A stretch of DNA of 64,000 nucleotides from Limanda limanda (Eukaryota; Chordata; Actinopteri; Pleuronectiformes; Pleuronectidae): NCBI RefSeq assembly GCF_963576545.1, contig NC_083638.1, positions 21,169,590-21,233,589 on the forward strand, read 5' to 3'. The notes under the pieces are model-generated. The model was not told the origin of the DNA. It ran no database searches and saw only the letters and a list, made by a program, of their open reading frames with translations. Shown piece by piece: positions 15,290-27,550 of this stretch (position 1 is the first letter of the stretch; the number at the start of each line of letters is the position of its first letter). The position numbers were made by a program, and so were the translations under genes.

Positions 15290-15440
15290 TAATTACGTCC
15301 ACCAAAGAGGGTACGTTTTCATCAGCATTTGTTTGTCTGTTAATTAGTAGCATTTTACAACAACAACTACTGGATGATGGAAGGATGCAGTATGGGTCAG
15401 AACCCATTACACTTTGGTGCAGATCCAGATCAGGTAGTAT
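15290..15440 (+). repeat. Dispersed fish repeat, plus-orientation copy
   Basis: This stretch carries the hallmarks of a repeat family common in fish: ACGTCCACCAAAGAGG, CATCAGCATTTGTTTGTCTG, GGAAGGATGCAGTATGGG and CTTTGGTGCAGATCCAGATC in order. Two further parts of the same family, in the opposite orientation, occur at 20,895-21,085 and 52,890-52,975. Recognition is from memory of the family and was not searched; the boundaries are approximate. Confidence 0.7.
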
Positions 15441-16644
15441 TCATTTTCAATTTGTTGGTAATTCCTCTACTCCCATCCCACTTTTTATCAAACACTGGTG
15501 TAATAAAGGTGCAAATAAACAGGACTCATTACAAATTCTTAAGTTCCCCTTTTAGAATATAAAACCTGCAGCGCAAGACTGATGATGTGGGCAAGAAAGG
15601 TCTTTAAAATGTAAAATAACCACCCGGAGATGCAAGATGGCAGTTAATTCCCATTTACCGCTGAGTGAGTCAGCCGTTTCATAATTTTATTACTTTAACT
15701 TTTTTTTCTGAAAATGGCCCCATTCTCCTGAGTCAAAGTGAGAGGTGTAATCCATTTTCATATCACATGGTCACAGCAACCTTTTATTTTTTAAACCGAA
15801 TGTCCACTTCATTTCAGGCACATTAATATTCCTATATGTGGCATCATCTATTGTATCTCAGTTCAAATGAAGGGAAGAAGAGATAAAAGGGGGGTGGACT
15901 TTAAAAGCCCCCCTTGAATTAAACAAAGATCACTTGTCGGCATTATCTTTTTCAACCGAGATTCCAGCTGCCTGCTGTGGGGAGAGAACCCAGACCTGTG
16001 TGGCTCAGATCAGACAGTGGTGTAAGGCACTGAGCTCTCATGTTGTTGCTATTAAACCTAGCGTTGACAAAATATGTGGACAGAGTCACCTTCATGACAA
16101 CACGCTTAGTGTATCATGATGTGGGAACATAAAAATCCGACATGTTTATTGTGGAGGTTGTATGGATGCCATAGGGTGAGTGGAGGGGGAATAAAAACAA
16201 GCATCACCGCTGTAAACCGTGCCCAGCTGCAGCCTCTGATCCTCCCCTCCAGCTCTCATACCTAACTCAAACACCTGCACACAGTCAGACACAGAGCTGC
16301 CCGCACAGCCTCGTAGCGCACGCACACCCTGCCCAGCCACGCATCGCTCAACCCGTACGCATCAAAGATTTGTTTCCTCCCATCTCTAAAGTAATGCCTC
16401 AATTTAATCAGTGAACAGAGATGTTTTGCAGCCGTGGCAGCGCAGAACACGAGAGCATCTTTAGTTTAGACGTCACTAGTGGTTATAGCTCACCTTTTCA
16501 AAGTTAATGAACTGAGAGAATTCATCAATAACACACTGATGGCTGAACAGATGTGACTGTTCCATATCATTTGCATTAAGGTTTGTCGTGCAGTGTCAGA
16601 AAGTCTCCTGAGGCCTGTGTCTATACAGAAGTCAAGGTAAACTG

Positions 16645-16940
16645 GGGCTGCAACTTAACATTACTCATCAGTTGATTATTTTAGATTTTAATCCCTTGAT
16701 CTATAAAATGTCTGAACCACTGAAAAAAAAATGGCTTGTGATAGCATCTTATAATGTCTTGCTCGGTTTACAGTAAACAATCCATCCATGGTACTTTATC
16801 CATTGTAGGAAAGCACAAAACTTTTACATTTGAGTGGGTAGAATGTGAAACGTTTGGCATCTTTTCCGACATCAGTTATCAAATTGCCATTTATTTTTCT
16901 GTCGATTGAAAAACTGATTAATTGATCAACCTTGCAGCTC
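16645..16940. mobile_element. MITE with GGGCTGCAAC-type terminal inverted repeats
   Basis: The left end reads GGGCTGCAACTTA and the right end, inverted, reads GAGCTGCAAGGTTGATCA, so the termini pair imperfectly. The interior contains ATTAATTGATCAA and a TATAAAATGTCTGA segment, typical of a very abundant fish non-autonomous element usually assigned to hAT. It is degenerate, with no coding capacity. A right-end fragment of the same family is present at 48,390-48,456. Confidence 0.75.
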
Positions 16941-19109
16941 GAAACTTGATTATGATGATTATTTATGTGATGGTGCACTTTATAAATGTTTTATTTCAAC
17001 TGTCCAGGAGCCTCCTGAAGTGGAGGAATAACTCGCACATGCACGCAGCAGTTCTCCTCTTTGGCAATGAAAAGGTGCCTGCCTTGTAAATTTCTGCTTG
17101 ATATTTCAAACTGACTTTTTCATTTGGTGTCAGCAGCCTAGCATGCACCAGAGGATAAACAGTAGGTGATGGGAAAATATCAAGTAGTACAAAATGGTTG
17201 CCATGGTTAGTTTGCACAGAATGCATACTGGGTCACATGTTCTGCATTGCTGTGGGTTATAACTTTTTTTCTGACCCACCTTCTCTCTGACACAAAAATG
17301 TACTACACATCAGAGATCTGTCTCATGAGGTTAGTTTAATAACAAGGATAACTGGCTGGTGTAAATACCTAGAACATCTGTTTTCGCTCAAGTCCACGTT
17401 CCATATTGGAGAGAGCTAAAGGCTAAAAGTGGACATTTTATTAGGCTTTGTTAGAAAGGCCCCTTGTCTGAACCACTGAAAAAAAATCACTGTCTTGTTT
17501 TTTTTTTTTTACTTCTTCTTAGTTGTTGGGTCAAACCTAGCCCGTCAATCTCACTCTGGTCAGACATTATAGACCAATTTCTCTCCCTAAAAAGATCATA
17601 ACATGGTTCTAGGCAAGTTGCTGAGACGAGCCAAACCACACAGCTTCTCAGTTGTGTAAGTACATGGGTGTAATTGTCTGGATTACCCTGTCGTTCACGG
17701 CCAATACATAGTTAAAGGATTTAAGTTTGTAGGATTACTCATTAGTCTGCATGCTGTGATTCACAGCACAAATAACATTCCTGGTCAAGACCAGTACAAC
17801 CAAACCGAACACTGCTCCCTGGAAAGGTGGTGACACAGGGGTTTTAAAAAGGAGCAGCTAGTTCCCTGTTAAGGTTTTGGTGTCTCAATTTGCTAAATAA
17901 AATAAAATGCAGATGTGTAATTAGCATAACAACTATCATCAGACACCCATGCATATACTATGCTCATATACCACATTCAGTGCTGTGACAGGCTTTCTGT
18001 AATAGGTCTGCTGAAACTCACAGAAGAGTTGATCTTATAAACTGGGTTTTCCCAACTAGTCAGAGAGATTCTAATACTTTGCAACTTCTACATTTATAGT
18101 TTGGATGGATATATCAAAATCAAATAAAAATGTATTGGTGTCTTATTCCCTTATTGTGAGGAAGACACTTGGTTAACTGTTGAACACAAGACAGACTTGG
18201 CTTTTGACGAGATGATAAAGATAAAGAATGAATTGGCCATTTAGTTTCCACTGGGGTCTAACAGGAAGTCCTAAAATAAAGAATTTGTCACTGAAGCTCA
18301 CAGGGAATACTTATTGTTATTCATTAAATCCCCCATTCTACCATGCTCAGTTCCAAACTTTTGTGGTTGTACCCTTAAGCTACCATCATGACCAAAAACC
18401 AAACACACATGCTTAACATACAGAAAATGAATGAGCAAGGATGGAATAAAACTACTGTTGTGATTTATGAATCAGTCAGAAGAAAAAACATGAAGCTCCT
18501 TGCAATACATCCATCACGACACAATGTACCGTATATATATCAATGATATTCAACCACTGACAAGATGTTTAGGCTGAAAATTGGTTTTCACTGCAGATTC
18601 CTACCTGACAAATCTGAGAGAAACACTATGATTATTAATACCATTTTCTTAACAATATTTTTGGATGGGTGAGGAATGGGAAACAAGAGAAAACAGAAAC
18701 AAAGATAAGCATAATGCTCCTGCTGAGCTGTGCTCACCAACAGCTGGGCAAACAGTGTGGCCCAACTAAATGAATTTTAAAATTATACAGAGGCATCATA
18801 AAAACACACAACTCAATAAATATAAATGAGAATATCTGGGTATTGATGAGAATATAAAAACAGAAATGAATAATTAATCTGATATTTGACACATCAATAG
18901 GACACACTGTAAAAGAGCAGAAAGCTAACCTCATTATATGCAACCGTTAGAAAGTCGATGAGTGCATAATCAAAATGGAGGCAGTTATATGTTCACTTTG
19001 TAAGACTTGTAGTCTGAACTCAGCACTTCGACTTCCTCATCATCTCTAAACCTCATACGACTGCAAATGCAGAGAAAAAGAGTTTTACAAAATGCCGCTT
19101 TTTACTTAC

Positions 19110-19319
19110 ATGTCCGTAATTGATGAACCCATGTTTACTGGCAATTCGATCAGCATCCTCCTGACCTCCAGGTATGTGGACGGCCCATGTGTTGGTGTAG
19201 ACCTTCTGACCCAGCGCTGGTCCCAGCCCAGAAACCAACAAAACTAACAGAGGCCCGAGTAGCAACTCCAGCAGCCCGAGCCTGCGGCCTACAGAGGGGG
19301 ATGGAGGGCCAGAAGCCAT
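19110..19319 (-). CDS. furin: Furin, first coding exon (signal peptide and start of prodomain)
   Basis: Furin is a Golgi and endosomal subtilisin-type protease that cuts precursors after basic motifs. This exon encodes 70 residues: Met, a hydrophobic leader (residues about 15-38, rich in Leu and Val), then QKVYTNTWAVHIPGG and a SKHGFINYGHV-like end, which is the start of a furin prodomain. TNTWAV-IPGG favours furin over PCSK5/PCSK6, which have TNHWAV. The ATG at 19,319 is the first in frame. The exon extends 5' to an acceptor at 19,404-19,405 (TTTCCTGTCAG), giving about 85 nt of leader. The 3' end is a strong donor, GGACAT|GTAAGTA, in phase 0. The remainder (rest of prodomain, catalytic and P domains, membrane anchor) must lie beyond position 1. 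If it does not, this would be a fragment. Confidence 0.87.
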
Positions 19320-20894
19320 GGGTTCTCCAAGTGCAGCACAGTCTCTGAGCACACGATATGTGCAGGTGCACAGGGAGACAACGAAGGGCACAGTCACAGC
19401 TCACCTGACAGGAAACAAGAGAGAAGAAGACAATGAATCATCACATTTAAACAACAGCAAGGTTTACGAAGCCGGGTGAAGATTCCACTGTTTAACCATT
19501 CCTTCGGATCATCACGACCATATATACAATACAATACAAGAGAAGCCTGTATAACCTTGGCATGTCAACATTCACATTGATACTATTCTCATGGGGACAA
19601 ACAAGAACACTAAGTCCAGATTGGATGTTTCGTTTCTCCCTTTGTAGCTGCTCCCATGTTGGGGGGTATAAGATCAGATACAGAGGAGTAAACGTAGTAC
19701 AACGCATTAAATAATGCATTCGTCCGTTCTGTCCATGTGCAGAAACAGCCACCCCACCAGTAGTTTTGAGCAGGCGTACGACAGGCCAGCTAAGTACAGG
19801 CATTTGAGAATCCCACAGGAAGTAGTGAGCGGGACGTCAAGCCCGGACCTGATGTTGTGGTCAGACGCACAGCAGCAAATGTTGGCCCTGACACTCATGG
19901 GAGGATACAGTTAAAAAAAAAAAAAGGCTTACGAAAGGAAAATGCTTAGGTATAGTAGGCTGGCAGAGGAGGTGGAGAAGTGCGGTTGGAAAGCTAGACT
20001 ACGCCCTGGATGCTGAGGGATCACAGCGGAGTCAGACTCACTAGAAGGTGAGGCAGCCACTCGAGGGTGGAGTTTGAATGCCTGAGGCCATAATGGCAGC
20101 CCACCGAATGACTGCAGCCAAGGGGAGAACATGCACGGTGAAGGGGAGACAAATGTTCACCTAAAAAATACTGAGTGTGGGTATCGTAATATGCTGACGA
20201 TGTGTTTTCACCAAGCGATAAAACCCCCCCACAAATGTTAAAACACAATCTCATGAACAAGACAAAGTATTATATCATATGATCGTGCAGTACCCGGAGT
20301 GCTAGGGCACAGAGTTCAGCTCATGATTAAATTGTTTACAGATACAATTTTGCCTCTAAAAAGATATTCCTCCGAGTCAGAAAGGTCAGCTGCACCAGGA
20401 GTCTGTTCAGAAAATGATCCAAAGAGCCAACTCTATTATAGCCCCGAGTTTAGTGGACTGCACTGAATACAGTGCTCCCATTCTGTGTTTTCTCCTGTAT
20501 GCAGTCTCATTTGTTATCCCAATTCCCGTCGACTGTGGGACAGGGTTTCTCCGATCATTTTGCAGGTGTAATAGCCCTCCGATAATGACCCTGTCTCCCA
20601 GGTTAGCCATCCAATGGAGAAAATTGACAATTTCAAATCACTGTGCCATCCTGCCACACTCAAGCTGTTCAATGTTTCCCCGGGAAAATGTGTTGTGAAG
20701 CATGAATGTTGTGTTGTCAGGGGTGGCTGGGGTTGTTTGTTACTGGAGTTTACCATTACTACATCATTTCATTTTGCATAACCAATAGCACTCAGTAGAG
20801 CGCCTTCCTCGACCAAGGCCAAACAGTCCCCTTGAATTTATATTAAGCTAAATCAAAATTGCAAACTCATAGATTTCAGTTCTATAAAAAGTGC

Positions 20895-21085
20895 AGATTT
20901 TTTTTCCCCCAATTAGGATCAATGAGATAAAATGACCAAAAATGCTGCATCACCCAGAGCGAACCAAAATTCAACGGGGCCTTCTCTGACCCACATCGTA
21001 TCCTTCCACCAAGTTGTGTGGCAATCCGTTCAGTGGTTATTGCATAATCCTGCAGGGAATCCAACAAAGGAAAATATATGAAAAT
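20895..21085 (-). repeat. Dispersed fish repeat, minus-orientation copy
   Basis: On the minus strand this reads GCAGGATTATGCAATAACC, then GAACGGATTGCCACACAACT, TGGTGGAAGGATACGATGTG and GTCAGAGAAGGCCCCGTTGA. It is the fuller version of the family seen at 15,290-15,440. Identification is by recalled consensus; ends are approximate. Confidence 0.7.
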
Positions 21086-21454
21086 ATAACTTCCTTGGCA
21101 GATTTAATGAGCAACACATTTCTTGAACTATTCAAGCTACTGTATTAAATGACCATAAATGAAGAGGAGCACTCCTTTTTTCAAACTAAAGTCAATATAA
21201 TTAGTGACATAAAACTGAATTTATAATTCATACATAAAACACTTTGATCGTGACTTGGAAAATTAGACGCACAGATCTGGTCTCTGGCTTCACAGCTGCC
21301 GTCTCTGCTCTATTTGACCAGATAGTCAGATACTTGAACAACACAATGTACACACTTACACCAATTTGTGGGAAGACAATAAGGTGGAGATCGTTTGCGT
21401 CACTTGCTGCCAGGTGCCATATTCTCTCTGTTTGCTAAGTCAATTTGCTTTTAT

Positions 21455-21520
21455 ACTCCAATGCAACTTTATTAGGTACACCTGTACAATGTAATAAAAT
21501 CCTGTAACGCCACCTCTTAC
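21455..21520 (+). repeat. Fragment of a dispersed fish repeat (TTTATTAGGTACACCT type)
   Basis: The motif AACTTTATTAGGTACACCTG is one I recognise as a recurrent interspersed sequence in fish genomes. Only a short segment is convincing; class and ends are not determined. Confidence 0.4.
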
Positions 21521-24500
21521 TACAAACTCAAATCCTGGAATTACATAAGTTACATTTATGCAATTTCAACAATGTCACCAAACATGATAAAACCAGACTT
21601 TATGGCGGAGCAGTTATGTTTGATAAGATTGTGCAGGTACAATTATAATTAGGTGCAGTACTTATAGCTTAACACTCTGGAATATAAATATTCAATTTTA
21701 GCGTGAATGTGAGTGACTTATTGTCCGAGGATTGCTTTTTGAAAAGAAATGGACGGAGTAAAGGCTGCAAATAAGTTGTTTAACAGAGTGTTGCATTATG
21801 GTTTGTTTGCAGTCTTTGCCTGACACAACTGTCAGACCAGAGCAGGCAGTCCAGCTCATTTACATCTACAGTACCTGGCCAGGAAGATGTTCTGCAGCTC
21901 AGCTAGCAAGTGTTTTCTCACCACCTATAGTTGAGTCTTTCAGAGTATATAAACAACCGTTCTGTCAGCCCAGTTCCTGAGGGCTGGTCTAACGAGTTTC
22001 CCTGCTACGAAGAAAATAAATAAAGCCATGACATGCGAGAAAAAAAAGTTCTGAGCGTCTTCCATCGTCTTTACAGCAGAAATGAAACTGTGGGAACATC
22101 TGTCAAACAGCCCAAATCTACAGCCGTCACAGATGACGAGCTTAAAAAGTCTGAAAAATGTTAAGCCTGAGAGGAAATAATTCAGAGAGAGGAATGAGAG
22201 CGAGAAGAATCGACTTGCTACTGTCTCTCAATCAGCTGACTAATGACTGAACTCACTGAGAAAGTGACCTGCCTACAGACATCCAGCCGGAAGAAAAAAA
22301 TAAATTGGTAAGCAGCCAAACTGTGTAACATTGTCAGATGGCTCTGTGAGGACAGCAACATCTCAATCGATTCACTATAAGCCTTGTTAGACACTTATTG
22401 TGTTCAGTGCCATCAGGCGCCAACATGTGAAGGATTACCTCCATGATGGTCACTTCATGAATCAGCACATCTGTATGCCGTCTCTTCTTGCTCTGGACTA
22501 ATTGGACTGTGAAAAACTATAACTCTGTTTTATACTTTAAAAATGATGTCGCTCCATATGCTGAGAGCGTAGTTGAAGTCGAGGATGCCTGGTTTCTCCT
22601 TAAATGGTTAAATTTAGCTTTATTCATTTACCTTTTGGATTGTTTAAGGTTTCTGTGTAACAAAAGAAGTACACACCAAGATTAAAATATATCTATTCTA
22701 AGTACCACATTTATATCAGTCTATGCTGCTTCAACCTCCAGTGGTCAAAGTTTGAAAGACTTTCTACACAAAGTGCTGTCTGCTTCATCAACACATTTAT
22801 AACTGGCAGGCTGGCAAGAAAGGTATTCACCTGATGCATCAACTTAACTAGAAACAGACGCATCAACGGAACACACAACTGATAATTACCTAATAAATGA
22901 TTATCAATTTTTCACAGTAATTTTTGTCAGCTGAACAAATCCAATCTTTTATTTGTAAAATGAATTCAAAAGACTTTATAAAAGCCCTGAGGCCAACCTC
23001 TTAGATTAATTTGTACCTACATATAGAGCTTGTTTATGGTTAATAGGAGTTACTCTTCTGTATTTCTTTACATTTAAATGACAATAGGAGCTACATTTTT
23101 TTACACTGAGATTTGACAAAAATATAAAGCAATCAAATTATATTGAATTTTCCAATCTTGATTAAAAAAACTATGTTAAAACATAATTCCCATGCAAACC
23201 TTTAAATGTCACAAAAACGTATGTGTAGCTTCTTCATTAGCCGCAGATACCAGATTTAAAAAAACACATGTAGACAGCCCTGAAATGTTTATAACAAAAA
23301 GAGGCCCTGTTTGGTCAAGCGCAATCCAAATCAATATTTAAAACCCTTGAACCCTCCGCAATTAAAAGAGGCATGTGCGGAGCTGATAGAAATGTTAAGC
23401 TATGGACTCAATTTAAAAACTGCTGAGGACTGAAGATAGTGTGTTTTTTTTAGACCAATAACCTCAGGTTGTCTCAGCAAAGTAACAATTAAAAGTCTGA
23501 AGGATTGAGACCGCCCTGCTTCAGAGTGCTGTGGCGCAGCAGTACTGGTAATTTGCCTTCTTGGCAAACAACAAGCTTTACAGGTCTCTCTGGCTGTGAG
23601 CTGACATGACAAGTTGCTAATCCATGCCAGGTGATTTAAGCAGTATACATTAATCCCACAGACACCTAGTAATGGGAAACTTAACATTAGAGACGAAGTA
23701 TTAAAAAGTGTAAATTAAAAGTCAGCAGCTATGTCTTTCAATTGGGAAATAAAGACTCAAATCACTTCACAGCCTTTTAGTTCTTCCTTCCTGCTCAGTT
23801 AAGCCTATTTTATTTAAACACATGAAATTAAAAAGAGAGGATTTACAACAAGACTAATTACAGCTTTAGTTTTTGTTTTTTTTATCATTAGTTTTAACCA
23901 ATGCTGAAAAAAGGACGATCGCTCCCGTCTAACTTCTTCTTTAAACCAATGCTGTTCAAACTGTTTGCTTGTTTTAAATATTTGTTTAAAAGTCCAGTGC
24001 ACAATGAAAACAAACCAACAGGGCGGATAAAGTAAATCAAAGGAAACAATTGTCACTCACTCTGTCCTCTGTGGTTTGATTCTACAAGTACACACAGTGT
24101 GAGCGTGTCTCGAGCTCTGTCTGATCTCCACACTGGCTCTGGTTTTAAGCACAGACACCTGTGACCTCATCCGGGAGCTCGACCACTCAGTTTGCTTAAC
24201 GTCAGCGTGAAAACCGCACGCCAAGGCACAACCACTGCCCGCCCACTCCACTGTTGGCGAGACACAAAAGGAGACGCCAACTGTCGCACTGAGAGTGGTC
24301 TTTAGCGGTACCACAGTGAATGACACCATATGTCAGACTGCGATAACAGAGATTATAATGGGAACAATACAAAAGGCAAATTATAATTAGCCAAGTGTCA
24401 TTAGGCCCAAAGGATAATACCAGCCTCATTACCAAACCCATCAGGACGTTGTAACAAAGGAAACTGTTTACACATCATCACTTTATTATTTACATTTTAA

Positions 24501-24678
24501 TGAGATTAAACCAACTCGCATTGAATTTAGCCCACATGACCATTTGCTCCACACTCAGATATGTTGTAATTACGGCCTCACATTGAGACACACGTGAAAT
24601 CAATATCTCAGTGCAGGCGCACTCAAACAGCCCTCGGAGTGTATTTGTGAAATAACAACCAATGTGTGTGGCAAGGAG

Positions 24679-24701
24679 AAAAAAAAAAAAAAAAAAAAAA
24701 A
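24679..24701 (+). repeat. Poly-A run
   Basis: About 23 consecutive A residues. No SINE body could be defined upstream. Confidence 0.95.
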
Positions 24702-26598
24702 CAATATTGATCCTAAGGTAATTCATTAATGTGTCATAAGCCAACACTCAAATCACACTAGTGTTCCCTGATATAGTGCACAAGTGGACAAGAACAACAC
24801 AATCTAAGATGATAAATTGGGATGTAGAGAGGCGCTTGCATGACAGATTGGCAGTGTAACACGGGGTTTATCACCATTACGCCCACACGGTCCTCACACA
24901 CAGCAGCGAGCAGTAAAGGGATACACACAGAGACAAATTAATATCTGCTAAAATTCCTTTACGTGTCATCATAAATCCAGAGGCAAAGAGTGAAGGCACA
25001 AACGCTCATGTGCATTAAGTGTTAGCTGCTTCACTATCATTTCTGCAAGTGAGCTGTAATATTTATAGCACCTTTTAATCGTAAACTCCATTTGATGTTT
25101 AATGACTCGACTCTCCAAAAGACCTAATTAGAGCACTTGCAAACAATCACTAAACCTCTGGTGTCTGCTGTTCCCTTTTATTTTTTTTTTAACAGTCCTT
25201 TGTTTTTTTACCCGCAACTACTTTGTCCCACTTCCTGCAACAAAGTCAGTATTAATGCTTCAGAATCTTACTTTTCCCCCTGGCTGAGTTCCTTTTTCCA
25301 AAGATAAGAACAATAACATGTGTGAACTCCATTAAGGAAGCTCTCAGGGTGAGGAAATTCCTGCTCGACTACATGTCATCGTGCTGCACATGGAAACCAC
25401 CAGACTGACACGTTCACTTACAACAATTTGCTTCGTGTTTCAGAGAACAGTTTGTTTTCCTTCGGTTGCATGTACCTGCACGATAGAGGATCTTTAGCCT
25501 TGTTCTACTCGATCCATACTAATCATTATTTCCTCACCAGAGAGGTTAAATGACAGTGTTGGGTTTAATCGAAGCAAACACACCAAACACAAGCAGGCCT
25601 CCTCATATCGGAGCGCAACATCTGCTGTGACATCCAGTGTTAGGTTACACTACTTTCTCACATTATGTGCTCACACGAATTCAGAGGATGTTTCGTCAAA
25701 TCCTCTTTATCGCTCTTCTTGAATACTCTCTTCTCATTTTGCTTTGTTTTTCCTTCCCTTTTAAACTTGATAAGTTACTTTTGGACCAAACACCGAAGCA
25801 AATCCCTTGTGTGTTGAACAAGAATTAAAATACAAGAACTGCTACAACAATTAAAAACAACATCAGTCGGAGGGGATTAATCATTCTCAAGTCAAGTTCA
25901 ACGACAAAAATGGAGGTGCAGCCGACTCCATAATTACAAATGTTTGATACGTTTTCACATTAATACAGGTTGTTTCATGAGATCAAGAGTGTGCAAGCAT
26001 CAAATGCAGGCGTCAGACCAATTACTTCTCATTCCTAAGCTCAACCACAGCGTACGAGCCGCAGCCTCCACCGTCAACACTGACTTTTCACATGACGTAC
26101 ATACGTTCCGTCAGATCAAGAGTGTTCAAGGTTCAAAATTCAAAGTCAGAAACAGAGGATAAAGACTCACTAACAACCATTAAACAGCTGGTCTTCATGT
26201 GGTGCATCTATAACTCCTCAGGTCAAAGTTCAACCAGTAAGTAAGTGCAACAGCCTCCATGATGACACCAACTTTTCACAGAACAGCAGTTCCATCCACC
26301 GTGACCCTGCAGTCAGACTGAGACAATCACAACAACAACAACAAACAGCTCATGTTCATGTTGCAAACCACACGTGGACGGATAAAGTTGTTTCCAATCG
26401 ATTACGTCTCATGTCAAAGTTCATCCTTACGTGCCACAAGCTCCAGGATCGCTGCTTATAGAGGAACGAACAGTGTGAGGAGGAGACAAGCAGAAGGAAG
26501 CTGGAGGAGCTCAGGAAGCTCAGGAGGAGCAGGAGGAGCAGGAGCAGGGGAACTTGTGCCCCTCAGGCCTGCAACACTTCCAACATCAGCTGACAGCC

Positions 26599-26612
26599 GG
26601 GGGGGGGGGGGG
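26599..26612. repeat. G homopolymer beside a candidate furin exon donor
   Basis: A run of about 14 G on the plus strand. On the minus strand it becomes a C run beginning a few bases inside the intron after the donor GAG|GTGAGTCC at 26,619. Confidence 0.95.
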
Positions 26613-27550
26613 ACTCACCTCACAAGTTGAGTCCGTGACAACAACACGCAGTCCCACTGTGGAGCTCGGTCTGTCCCTCCGTCGGTCTGTCTGCGCGTGT
26701 GTGTGTGTGTGTGTGTCTGAGCGGCGGTGACTTCCTCCTCCTCCTCCTCCTCCTCCTCCTCCTCCTCCTCCTCCTCCTCCTCCTCCTCCTCCTCCTCCTC
26801 CTCTCAAATATTTCGGGAAACTGTGCCGCGCCGCGATGAAGCTCGACGCGGCCGCGGCGTCGCTGCTTGTCGGCGGACCCGCTCCGTCTCACAGGTGCCC
26901 CCCCCCCCTTCCTCCTCCTCTCTTTTAGGCTGTTTTCTCCCCTCGTCCCCTCACGAACTACCGGGACTTCCTCCTCACATGTCCCCCCTCGCTCCCAGCG
27001 AGCTGCGCGGAGACCACCAGCCACAGAAACCGGACGCGGCGCAGTCGACGTCAGCTCGGCATGTGTGTGTGTGTTTAAACCCCTTCTTCCTCCTCCTCCT
27101 CTTCCTCCTCCTCCTTTCACACAACCACTAACACACAGTAAACTAACAACCGCCGGGATCAATAACACAACACAGCGTCCCGGGTCCCTGAGTCCCGGGT
27201 CGGAGCTCGGTCAACTCGCAGCCCGGACAAGTGAAGACACAAAGCTGGAGCGGAAACTTACGAACCTTCCTCCCGCATGCTGCTCGGCCCGCGGCTCGCT
27301 GGCTGCCCCTCCCCGCGGCTTCAGCACCGACGGCGGCTCGGCTCGACACAAACACCGACCCCGGAGAACAGCTGGCTATAAATAGTCATGATAGCCCTCC
27401 GGTGCACAGCCGAGTGGTCCAAGCGAGCCCCAGGAAATACGTCACCGCCGCGGCCAGAGCCCAGAGAGGAACACCTCCTCGCGGAGCTGCGGCGCTGCTG
27501 CACCGCCACCTGCCGGCCACACGCGGCGCAGCAGCCGTGGCCTCAGGGCC
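26600..27550 (-). promoter_or_regulatory. furin: GC-rich promoter region, probable furin promoter and non-coding first exons
   Basis: The block is GC-rich with frequent CpG, in contrast to the AT-rich flanks. On the minus strand two good donors face the furin coding exon: GGTTC|GTAAGTTTCC (exon end 27,262) and CTTGTGAG|GTGAGTCC (exon end 26,619). Either could end a non-coding first exon. A TATA-like TATTTATAG lies at 27,372-27,380 on the minus strand, which would place a start near 27,345 and a first exon of roughly 80 nt. Mammalian FURIN also uses alternative first exons. The start sites are inference. Confidence 0.65.
26734..26803. repeat. (TCC)n / (GGA)n microsatellite
   Basis: About 23 uninterrupted TCC units on the plus strand, so GGA repeats on the furin sense strand. 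A short (GT)n lies just before it at 26,697-26,716. GGA repeats are known to form compact G-quadruplexes. Here the tract lies between the two candidate furin first-exon donors. Confidence 0.95.

Larger units (their letters stand above)
1..19109 (-). other. furin: furin intron after the first coding exon (non-coding, runs off window)
   Basis: No coding exon could be supported here on either strand. Open frames are short and lack family similarity, and I did not see the next furin exon (the rest of the prodomain). By position this is the intron following the coding exon at 19,110-19,319, so the intron exceeds 19 kb. It holds interspersed repeats (listed separately), a (TG)n tract near 9,195 and a pair of hairpins at 12,203-12,265. 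Some unbroken AT-rich stretches, for example 3,640-4,330, look like possible enhancers, but this cannot be shown from one sequence. Confidence 0.6.
19405..26618 (-). other. furin: furin 5' untranslated-region intron (non-coding)
   Basis: By position this is the intron between a non-coding first exon in the GC-rich block and the first coding exon. No coding exon was supported. It contains the repeat at 20,895-21,085, the poly-A at 24,679-24,701, a degenerate tandem array at about 25,840-26,450 and an unbroken stretch at 24,300-25,100 rich in TAATTA-type homeodomain cores. If the upstream first exon (ending 27,262) is used, the intron runs to 27,261. Confidence 0.6.

Noticed and set aside
26620..27385. 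Long overlapping open frames in the GC-rich block (poly-Ser, poly-Gly or Arg-rich proteins)
   Set aside because: They arise from the (TCC)n repeat and stop-poor GC-rich DNA, exist in several frames at once and show no domain.
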